Shown here in pieces: positions 1 to 5,035 of a DNA stretch of 5,035 bases. Location: contig JACCUM010000431.1 in the NCBI GenBank assembly GCA_013811805.1, positions 1 to 5,035 on the forward strand. The letters run 5' to 3'. Under the pieces are notes generated by a model that ran no database searches, was not told the origin of the DNA, and saw only the letters and a list, made by a program, of their open reading frames with translations. Within the stretch, counting starts at the first letter, position 1. Every line of letters starts with the position of its first letter. The stretch comes from Geodermatophilaceae bacterium (GTDB taxonomy: Bacteria; Actinomycetota; Actinomycetes; Mycobacteriales; Geodermatophilaceae). A program made the translations under genes and the position numbers.

Positions 1-947
1 CCGGGGCGACTGCGCGAGCCGAGCAGGCCAGACAGACCGCGACCGCAGCCGAACGCGAGCTGCGCCTGGCGCAGGAAGCTCTCGAGAGCTTCGCGCGGGA
101 CACCTACGTCAACGCCAGCAGCGAGCTAGCGGTCAGCATGCTGCTGCTGGACTCCAATGGCGCGGCCGACCTGCTGGAGCGGGCCAGCCTTTTGGATGCG
201 GTCTCGACCAGCCGTACCGAGGTGCTGGACCGAGTGGTGGCCGCGCAGGGAAGGACCGCCGCGACCGAAGAAGCTGCCGCCGAGGCACTGGGAACCAACC
301 TCGAGGCCGAGGCTCAGGCGCGCACAGCCTTCGAGCAGGCAACGGCGCTGCTCGAGGAGCAACAGGCGAATCTGCCCAAGCTCCTGGAGGACAAGGCTGA
401 CAACGACGAGAAGTTCTACGCGGCTCTGGTAGAGCTACTCGGTCCAGAGGGTGCCGCCGCAGCGTTCGCGCAGTACGAGCAAGACCTCCAGAGCCAGTAC
501 TCCGCTGAGGCGTCAGCGCGGGCCGACGCCTACGGCGGCGGCCCCGTACTGTCCGGCAGCTGGGCACTACCGCTGGCCGGGCCGCTCACCAGTTGCTTCT
601 GCGAGCGTTGGGGCACGATGCACTGGGGGATCGACATCGCCGCACCGATGTACACTCCGATGTACTCAGCCGGGGACGGCGTAGTCGTGAAGGCAGGCCC
701 CGCAACAGGTTTCGGGCAAGCCGTTTACATCGAGCATGACAACGGCGACGTCACGGTATACGGCCATATGGAAGTCATCGAAGTGAGCACCGGGCAGCGC
801 GTGGCAGCCGGGCAGGAGATAGCACTCGTCGGCTCGCAGGGCTTCTCGACCGGTCCGCACCTGCACTTCGAGGTTTACTCCGGGGGGCTCAACGGGGTCC
901 GGGTCGATCCCGTGATCTGGCTGGCCAACCGCGGGATCTTCGTCTGA
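1..947 (+). CDS. M23 (LytM-type) zinc metallopeptidase with N-terminal coiled coil, 5' end cut off
   Basis: Likely secreted murein endopeptidase that cuts peptidoglycan cross-links. The frame is open from position 3 to the TGA at 945-947, giving 314 visible residues, so the ATG at 138 is internal and the true start with any signal peptide lies upstream. Residues 1 to about 175 are rich in Ala, Glu and Gln with few prolines or glycines, as in the helical/coiled-coil regions of NlpC/P60 and EnvC-like wall hydrolases; DLLERASLLDAV is typical of that type. An M23 domain fills about 185-314. Its metal-site motifs are intact: HWGID (H207, D211) and HLHFEV (H286, H288), with YGH at H255, so it is probably active rather than a degenerate LytM activator. 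Two cysteines (C198, C200, in TSCFC) precede the metal site. It converges on azlD with 11 bp between stops. The family call is firm; substrate and partner are inferred. Confidence 0.93.
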   Translation, partial: GATARAEQARQTATAAERELRLAQEALESFARDTYVNASSELAVSMLLLDSNGAADLLERASLLDAVSTSRTEVLDRVVAAQGRTAATEEAAAEALGTNLEAEAQARTAFEQATALLEEQQANLPKLLEDKADNDEKFYAALVELLGPEGAAAAFAQYEQDLQSQYSAEASARADAYGGGPVLSGSWALPLAGPLTSCFCERWGTMHWGIDIAAPMYTPMYSAGDGVVVKAGPATGFGQAVYIEHDNGDVTVYGHMEVIEVSTGQRVAAGQEIALVGSQGFSTGPHLHFEVYSGGLNGVRVDPVIWLANRGIFV

Positions 948-962
948 GCGGAGGCAGATCAC
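912..962. repeat. 8-bp inverted repeat spanning the two convergent gene ends
   Basis: GTGATCTG at 912-919 pairs perfectly with CAGATCAC at 955-962, leaving a 35-nt loop. It covers the 3' end of the M23 gene, the 11-bp gap and the azlD stop codon. Its place between convergent genes would suit a bidirectional terminator, but the loop is long, no T-run follows on either strand, and arms of this length occur by chance a few times in a window of this size. No other terminator-like structure was seen here. Confidence 0.2.
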
Positions 963-1264
963 ACCAGCGCGCGGACAGCAACGGTGACCAGCACGCCCGC
1001 GACGATGCAGACGATCTGACTCCGGCCCAGTAACCACAGCACCCCGATCACCGTAAGCCCGGGCAACAGCCTCCAATCGAACTCTCGCCAGCCCTGCCCC
1101 AGCAGCGCCACGATCAGCAAACCGGCGAGCAGGGCGGGGGCCAGCGACTGCACCACCAGCGATACCCGAGGTGGTAGCGGGCGATCCCCGAGCAGCGCCG
1201 GTCCGGCGGCCTTGATCGCGAAATTGATCACCGCCAGGACCCCGATCGCCACCCACAAGGTCAT
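959..1264 (-). CDS. azlD: AzlD-family small subunit of branched-chain amino acid exporter
   Basis: Small hydrophobic partner of AzlC. In Bacillus subtilis AzlCD exports branched-chain amino acids and gives azaleucine resistance; the substrate here is inferred from the family. The ATG at 1264 gives 101 residues, the usual AzlD length of about 100-110. There are about three hydrophobic stretches: residues 2-24, 36-58 and 66-98. Family-like features are IKAAGPALLGDRPLPPR near the N-terminus and LAPALLAGLL in the second segment. The frame stays open upstream to 1417, but that stretch is arginine-rich and antisense-like in composition, overlaps azlC, and is rejected as coding. The start overlaps the azlC stop as ATGA. 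A weak Shine-Dalgarno (GCGGAA) lies just upstream, so translation is probably coupled to azlC. The stop faces the M23 gene. Confidence 0.9.
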   Translation of the reverse strand: MTLWVAIGVLAVINFAIKAAGPALLGDRPLPPRVSLVVQSLAPALLAGLLIVALLGQGWREFDWRLLPGLTVIGVLWLLGRSQIVCIVAGVLVTVAVRALV

Positions 1265-1980
1265 GCAAGTTCCGCATCGTCTGATCGGCCGGTGCCGCCC
1301 CGGCCACGGCCGATCAGGATCACGAGGGCGGCCAGGGACGAGAGCAGGACGGCAACGCCGGCGGGTGCCACGAGCAGCAATCCACCGGTGAGCAGGATCG
1401 CGATCCCTGCGATCCACGGGGCCCGCGGCGTCGAGCGGAAGGTGTCCAGCAGCAGCACGAGAAAGAAGCCGGGAAAGACCAGGTCAAGGCCGAGGGATGC
1501 GACCAGCGTCGGTGGAGGAGCCGTCACCACCCCGACGACGGTCCCGAGGATCCAGACCGGCCACTGGACCGCACTGGCGCCGAACATCGTCAGGCGGTCG
1601 TATCGCCCGGCACCTTGATAGGCCGCTGCCCAGGAGCCGTCGAGGATCGTCTGCGCGCCGAGCGCCCGCTTCCAAGCGGGGCCCTTGAGGCTGCCGGCCA
1701 CGGCGATCCCCATCGGGAGGAACCGCAGATTGATCAACGTGGCGGCGCCCAGGGCAAGGAACAGAGTGCTGCCGGCGGTGAGCGTGGTGAGCAGGGCAAG
1801 TTGGGCACCCGCGGAGAAGACGATCACCGAACAGATGATCGTGGCGGCCGGTGGCCAGCCGAGTGTGGTCGCGAGCGCACCGAAGCTCAGCGCGACCGGA
1901 AAGACTGCCAGTCCCAGCCCGACACCGGTCCTGAGTCCGGGGCGCCAGCCGAACTCGGGTGGGGTGACCGATCTGCTCAC
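1261..1980 (-). CDS. azlC: AzlC-family large subunit of branched-chain amino acid exporter
   Basis: Inner-membrane permease subunit thought to act with AzlD in amino acid efflux. The GTG start at 1980 gives 239 residues, matching the family length. The frame is open to 2145, but the extra 55 residues are hydrophilic, include an HHH run and are not AzlC-like. The protein starts VSRSVTPPEFGWRPG and then becomes strongly hydrophobic. Family landmarks are FPVALSFGALATTLGW (27-42), FSAGAQ (55-60), INLRFLPMG (83-91) and a polar loop (about 98-130) with WKRALGAQTILD. Six or seven membrane segments are likely: about 17-40, 43-67, 70-97, 132-155, 157-180 and one or two in 187-224. A short Gly/Arg tail ends the protein. 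The ribosome site is weak (AGG 7 nt before GTG). A nearby GGGAGG at the minus-strand positions matching about 2015-2020 has no suitable in-frame start. It is divergent from uvrC. Confidence 0.92.
   Translation of the reverse strand: MSRSVTPPEFGWRPGLRTGVGLGLAVFPVALSFGALATTLGWPPAATIICSVIVFSAGAQLALLTTLTAGSTLFLALGAATLINLRFLPMGIAVAGSLKGPAWKRALGAQTILDGSWAAAYQGAGRYDRLTMFGASAVQWPVWILGTVVGVVTAPPPTLVASLGLDLVFPGFFLVLLLDTFRSTPRAPWIAGIAILLTGGLLLVAPAGVAVLLSSLAALVILIGRGRGGTGRSDDAELA
1281..1317 (-). repeat. Perfect 11-bp inverted repeat (hairpin) at the azlC/azlD junction
   Basis: CTGATCGGCCG at 1281-1291 is the exact reverse complement of CGGCCGATCAG at 1307-1317, with a 15-nt GC-rich loop. On the azlCD transcript it forms a stable stem inside the last azlC codons (residues 222-234, the Gly/Arg tail after the last membrane segment) and ends 16 nt before the azlD ATG. 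No T-run follows, so it is not a canonical terminator. It could affect ribosome traffic, translational coupling or RNA processing between the two cistrons. The inverted repeat is seen directly; any role is inference. Confidence 0.6.
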
Positions 1981-2092
1981 GTCGCAACCTGTGGCCCACG
2001 CATTCTGGTGATGGTGCCTCCCGGGCGATCGGTCCGAGATGGCGGGGCGCGACCCGGCCGTGTGCTGGCAGATCCGTGACGGACCTCGGTCG

Positions 2093-2107
2093 TAGGCTGG
2101 ATACGTG
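2093..2107 (+). promoter_or_regulatory. Putative -10 box for a leaderless uvrC transcript
   Basis: TAGGCT at 2093-2098 fits the actinobacterial TAnnnT -10 consensus. Six bases separate its last T from the GTG at 2105, so transcription would start at or next to the first base of the start codon. No good Shine-Dalgarno precedes the GTG, in keeping with leaderless translation. No clear -35 (TTGAC-like) hexamer sits 16-18 bp upstream, which is common for such promoters. The rest of the 124-bp divergent region (1981-2104) must also drive azlC on the other strand, but no convincing box was found for it. Confidence 0.5.
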
Positions 2108-4084
2108 CCGGATCCGTCGACGTACCGCCCGGCGGTGGGCAGCATCCCCGAGGGCCCAGGGGTCTACCGTTTCCGCGACCCGTACGGGCGGGTCATCTAT
2201 GTCGGCAAGGCCAAGAGCCTTCGCAGCCGGGTCAACTCGTATTTCGCCGATCTCGCCGGACTGCATCCGCGGACCAGGCAGATGGTCACCAGTGCTGCCG
2301 GTGTCGACTGGACGGTGGTCAGCACCGAGGTCGAGGCGCTGCAACTGGAATACAACTGGATCAAGGAGTTCGATCCTCGGTTCAACGTCCGCTACCGCGA
2401 TGACAAGAGCTTTCCGAGCCTCGCGGTGACCTTGTACGAGGAATACCCCCGGCTGCAGGTGATGCGCGGCCCGAAACGCAAGGGCGTGCGGTATTTCGGC
2501 CCGTACTCACATGCTTGGGCCATCCGGGAGACGCTGGATCTGTTGCTGCGGGTGTTTCCGGCCCGCACCTGCTCGGCCGGGGTCTTCAAGCGGGCCGGGC
2601 AGATCGGCCGCCCGTGCCTGCTCGGCTACATCGGCAAGTGCTCGGCGCCCTGCGTGGGCAATGTCACCGCCGACGAGCACCGACAGATCGTGGAGGACTT
2701 CTGTGACTTCATGGGTGGCCGTACAGACACCTTGATCCGGCGGCTCGACCAGCAGATGGCCGCAGCTGCCGCCGACCAGGAGTACGAGCGGGCCGCCCGG
2801 CTCCGCGACGACATCGGCGCTCTGCGGCGGGCTCTTGAGAAGCAGGCCGTGGTGCTCGGTGACGGTACTGACGCGGACCTGGTCGCCTTCTCCCAGGACG
2901 ACCTAGAAGCATCCGTCCAGGTCTTCCACGTCCGCGGCGGCCGAGTGCGCGGACAGCGCGGCTGGATCGTCGACAAGGTCGAGGACGTCAGCACCGGTGA
3001 CCTCGTCGCCCAATTCCTGCTGCAGGTGTACGGCGGAGACCTCGTTGAGGACGCCGACGGTTCGGGGACCGTGCGGGACGCCGTCCCCAGGGAGATCCTC
3101 GTGCCGGAACTGCCTGAGGACGTCGACGCACACATCCGCCGGCTGAGTGACCTGCGTGGGGGACCGGTCGGCATCCGCATACCGCAACGCGGGGACAAAC
3201 GGGCCCTGATGGACACGGTGCAGCGCAACGCGGGTGAGGCATTCGCCCGACACCGAGTCAAGCGGGCCAGCGACCTGACCGCGCGGTCGCTCGCTCTTGC
3301 CGAGATCCAGGATTCCCTCGATCTACCCGCAGCGCCGCTGCGGATCGAATGCATCGATGTCTCCCATGTGCAGGGCACGAACGTCGTGGGCAGCTTGGTG
3401 GTCTTCGAGGACGGCGTCGCCAAGCGTTCGGACTACCGGCGGTTCATCATCAGCGCCGAAGGAGGGCGCGATGACACGCTCTCCGTGGCCGAGGTCGTCC
3501 GTCGTCGCTTCGCCCGCTATCTCAAGGAGCAATCCCAGGGCGGTGCCGGCGGCCCGGGCGGTCCAGTCCTCGGCCCGCCCGACCTCGCCATCGGCATCCC
3601 GAGGAAGTTCGCCTACCCGCCAAACCTCGTCGTCGTGGACGGCGGGGTCCCGCAGGTGGAAGCTGCCCAAGTGGTCCTGGAGGAGATGGGCATCGAGGAC
3701 ATCGCCGTCGTCGGACTCGCCAAGCGGATGGAAGAGATCTGGGTGCCTGGTCAAGCCGACCCGGTGATCCTTCCGCGGACCAGTGAGGCGCTCTACCTGC
3801 TGCAGCGGATCCGGGACGAAGCCCACCGTTTCGCCATCACCCATCACCGCGAGCGGCGCTCCAAGAGCATGCTGGCTTCCCTGCTGGACGACGTGCCCGG
3901 GCTCGGCGAGGTACGACGAAAGGCGTTGCTGGCCAAGTTCGGCTCGCTACGGGCGTTGCGCGCCGCTGACGTGGACCAGGTCGCCGAGGTCCCCGGCGTG
4001 GGCCGCAAGACGGCCGAGGCAGTTGTCGCCGCCCTCGCCGAGGACATCGGGCCGAACGAGGTCAGGGCCGGACGGGCAGACTGA
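2105..4084 (+). CDS. uvrC: Excinuclease ABC subunit C (UvrC)
   Basis: Dual-incision nuclease of nucleotide excision repair: recruited by UvrB at damaged DNA, it cuts on the 3' and then the 5' side of the lesion. The 659 residues are full length. The N-terminal GIY-YIG domain (about 16-98) makes the 3' cut and has GVY (19-21), YVG (32-34), R42, E82 and N94. Four cysteines, C156, C171, C179 and C183, match the C-x7-C-x3-C pattern of the Fe-S site described for E. coli UvrC. A UVR motif that contacts UvrB lies at about 206-246. The RNase H-like nuclease for the 5' cut spans about 365-580, with D418 (IDVSH), D457, D512 (VVDGG) and H574 (DEAHRF). A tandem helix-hairpin-helix DNA-binding domain ends the protein (about 595-645). 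A Gly/Pro-rich stretch at 478-492 separates D457 from D512. The GTG start is supported by the MPDPSTYRP opening. It probably heads the operon with rapZ. Confidence 0.98.
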   Translation: MPDPSTYRPAVGSIPEGPGVYRFRDPYGRVIYVGKAKSLRSRVNSYFADLAGLHPRTRQMVTSAAGVDWTVVSTEVEALQLEYNWIKEFDPRFNVRYRDDKSFPSLAVTLYEEYPRLQVMRGPKRKGVRYFGPYSHAWAIRETLDLLLRVFPARTCSAGVFKRAGQIGRPCLLGYIGKCSAPCVGNVTADEHRQIVEDFCDFMGGRTDTLIRRLDQQMAAAAADQEYERAARLRDDIGALRRALEKQAVVLGDGTDADLVAFSQDDLEASVQVFHVRGGRVRGQRGWIVDKVEDVSTGDLVAQFLLQVYGGDLVEDADGSGTVRDAVPREILVPELPEDVDAHIRRLSDLRGGPVGIRIPQRGDKRALMDTVQRNAGEAFARHRVKRASDLTARSLALAEIQDSLDLPAAPLRIECIDVSHVQGTNVVGSLVVFEDGVAKRSDYRRFIISAEGGRDDTLSVAEVVRRRFARYLKEQSQGGAGGPGGPVLGPPDLAIGIPRKFAYPPNLVVVDGGVPQVEAAQVVLEEMGIEDIAVVGLAKRMEEIWVPGQADPVILPRTSEALYLLQRIRDEAHRFAITHHRERRSKSMLASLLDDVPGLGEVRRKALLAKFGSLRALRAADVDQVAEVPGVGRKTAEAVVAALAEDIGPNEVRAGRAD

Positions 4085-4089
4085 CCGGC

Positions 4090-4998
4090 ATGCACCTGGA
4101 TGGGGCCCGCTCCGACGCCGTGGCCGCCGGCCCGCCCAGTGCTCTGGACATCGTCCTGGTCACTGGGCTGTCCGGGGCGGGTCGCAGCACCGCGGCCAAG
4201 TGCCTGGAGGATCTCGGCTATTTCGTGGTCGACAATCTGCCGCCCGCGCTGATCGCGACGATGGTCGATCTGGGCAGCAGTTCGCGCGGGGCGGTGACCC
4301 GGCTGGCTGTCGTTGTGGACGTACGCTCCCGTGCCTTTTCCTCGGACCTGACCGGCACGCTGGCCGGCCTCGACGAGCGCGGTTTCCGGCCAAAGGTGCT
4401 CTTCCTGCAGGCCCGGGACGATGTCCTGATCCGGCGCTTCGAGTCCGTTCGTCGGGCGCATCCGTTGCAGGGCGAAGGCCGACTCTCCGACGGCATTGCG
4501 GCCGAGCGCGTGTTGCTCACCGACCTGGCCGGCGTCGCCGATGTCACCGTCGACACCAGCGACCTGAACGTCCACCAATTGCGGGCCACGATCGAGCTGG
4601 CCTTCGGCGCAGAGTTCGTGCCCAGCCTCAAAGCAACCGTCATGAGCTTCGGGTACAAGTACGGTCTGCCGCTGGATGCCGATCTCGTCGTCGACGTCCG
4701 CTTCCTGCCGAACCCGCACTGGCTACCGGAGTTGCGGCCGCTGACCGGTCAGCACCCAGAGGTCCGGGCCTACGTACTGGGGCAGGAGACGGCGGGAGGG
4801 TTTCTCGACGCGTACATGGAGATCCTGAACTTGATCGGGACCGGCTATCAGCGCGAGGGCAAGCGCTACCTGACCCTCGCCGTGGGGTGCACGGGCGGCA
4901 AACACCGCAGCGTGGCGATCAGCGAGGAACTGGCTGCCCGACTGGTGGCCGCAGGCGTACACACCACAGTCGTGCATCGGGACCTGGGACGCGAGTGA
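4090..4998 (+). CDS. rapZ: RapZ/YvcJ family nucleotide-binding protein
   Basis: P-loop protein of the RapZ (YvcJ/YhbJ) family, 302 residues. In E. coli RapZ senses glucosamine-6-phosphate and delivers the small RNA GlmZ to RNase E, controlling GlmS; the actinobacterial role is less clear. The Walker A motif is GLSGAGRST (26-34), with Arg where most P-loops have Lys. VDNLPP (47-52) follows. The C-terminal domain has FGYKYGLPLDAD (187-198), DVRFLPNPHW (202-211) and the signature GCTGGKHRS (266-274), whose E. coli counterpart is in the sugar-phosphate pocket. The protein stops at HRDLGRE and lacks the basic RNA-binding tail of E. coli RapZ. The ATG lies 5 bp after the uvrC stop with only a poor ribosome site; the conserved part begins near residue 18, so a slightly later start cannot be excluded. 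It overlaps yvcK by 4 bp, so translation is probably coupled. Confidence 0.96.
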   Translation: MHLDGARSDAVAAGPPSALDIVLVTGLSGAGRSTAAKCLEDLGYFVVDNLPPALIATMVDLGSSSRGAVTRLAVVVDVRSRAFSSDLTGTLAGLDERGFRPKVLFLQARDDVLIRRFESVRRAHPLQGEGRLSDGIAAERVLLTDLAGVADVTVDTSDLNVHQLRATIELAFGAEFVPSLKATVMSFGYKYGLPLDADLVVDVRFLPNPHWLPELRPLTGQHPEVRAYVLGQETAGGFLDAYMEILNLIGTGYQREGKRYLTLAVGCTGGKHRSVAISEELAARLVAAGVHTTVVHRDLGRE

Positions 4999-5035
4999 AC
5001 CAAGCAGCTGACCAGCCCCGCATCGTCGCGCTCGG
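4995..5035 (+). CDS. yvcK: YvcK/CofD-like family protein, first codons only
   Basis: Start of the next operon gene, cut by the window edge after 13 complete codons and two bases. The GTG at 4995-4997 overlaps the rapZ stop (GTGA), with GGGA a few bases upstream as a likely ribosome site. The visible residues read VNQAADQPRIVALG, with a final partial codon beginning GG. RIVALGG is the usual opening of the UDP-sugar-binding Rossmann fold in YvcK proteins, which continues into a Gly-rich loop. YvcK is needed for normal cell shape and growth on gluconeogenic carbon sources in Bacillus subtilis, and its mycobacterial relative CuvA acts in cell-wall growth. The assignment rests on this short motif plus the well-known rapZ-yvcK-whiA gene order; the rest of the gene is not visible. 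Confidence 0.8.
   Translation, partial: MNQAADQPRIVAL

Noticed and set aside
645..665. Direct repeat CCGATGTAC, period 12, in the M23 gene (PMYTPMYS)
   Set aside because: The encoded segment has the normal length for the M23 consensus at this point, so it is more likely coincidence than a recent duplication.
138..947. ATG at 138 as the start of the M23 gene
   Set aside because: The same frame is open back to position 3 with continuous helical, coding-like sequence, so the gene begins outside the window.
666..1307. 213-codon minus-strand frame across the M23 end and azlD
   Set aside because: It overlaps two supported genes in other frames and its translation is Gly/Arg/Ala-rich without a domain.
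959..1417. Longer azlD reading frame starting at 1417
   Set aside because: The extra 51 residues are Arg-rich, overlap azlC in another frame and do not resemble AzlD; the ATG at 1264 gives the family length and an ATGA overlap.
1615..2079. 154-codon plus-strand frame antisense to azlC
   Set aside because: Charged, Gly/Arg/Glu-rich translation with no domain, lying opposite a clear membrane protein gene.
1981..2145. N-terminal extension of azlC to an ATG at 2145
   Set aside because: It would overlap the start of uvrC, and the extra residues are hydrophilic and unlike AzlC; the GTG at 1980 fits the family length.
2626..3423. 265-codon open frame antisense to uvrC
   Set aside because: Ser/Arg-rich low-complexity translation typical of a GC-rich shadow frame.
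3844..4719. 291-codon open frame antisense to the uvrC end and rapZ
   Set aside because: It is the complement of two well-conserved genes; such long antisense frames are expected at high GC, and the translation shows no recognisable domain.

Overview
The window is GC-rich and codes almost wall to wall. It most resembles an ordinary chromosomal region of an actinobacterium. The main reasons are the order uvrC - rapZ - yvcK, a UvrC that opens with MPDPSTYRPAVGSIP as actinobacterial UvrCs do, a RapZ with a GLSGAGRST P-loop that ends in HRDLGRE, several GTG starts, and a TAnnnT -10 box placed for a leaderless transcript. The genus cannot be named from this sequence.

Layout, left to right. (1) Positions 1-947, plus strand: the 3' part of a secreted-type murein hydrolase gene, coding for a long alpha-helical/coiled-coil region followed by an intact M23 (LytM-type) zinc peptidase domain. 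The true start lies outside the window. (2) Positions 1980-959, minus strand: azlC and azlD, the two subunits of an AzlCD-type branched-chain amino acid exporter. They overlap by 4 bp (ATGA) and converge on the M23 gene with only 11 bp between the stop codons. A perfect 11-bp inverted repeat lies in the end of azlC, just ahead of the azlD start. (3) Positions 1981-2104: a 124-bp divergent intergenic region that must hold the promoters for azlCD and for the uvrC operon. (4) Positions 2105-4084, plus strand: a full-length uvrC. (5) Positions 4090-4998, plus strand: a full-length rapZ, 5 bp after uvrC. (6) Positions 4995-5035, plus strand: the first codons of yvcK, overlapping the rapZ stop by 4 bp (GTGA).

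The plus-strand genes from 2105 onward look like one operon with tight translational coupling. UvrC is the dual-incision nuclease of nucleotide excision repair. RapZ and YvcK belong to families tied in other bacteria to amino-sugar and cell-wall precursor control, and the M23 hydrolase upstream is also a cell-wall protein. AzlCD has no evident functional link to these neighbours.

I found no RNA gene, mobile element, CRISPR array, pseudogene or clearly new system. The points worth a second look are small: the azlC/azlD hairpin, the predicted leaderless uvrC start, the shape of the M23 protein, and details of UvrC and RapZ.
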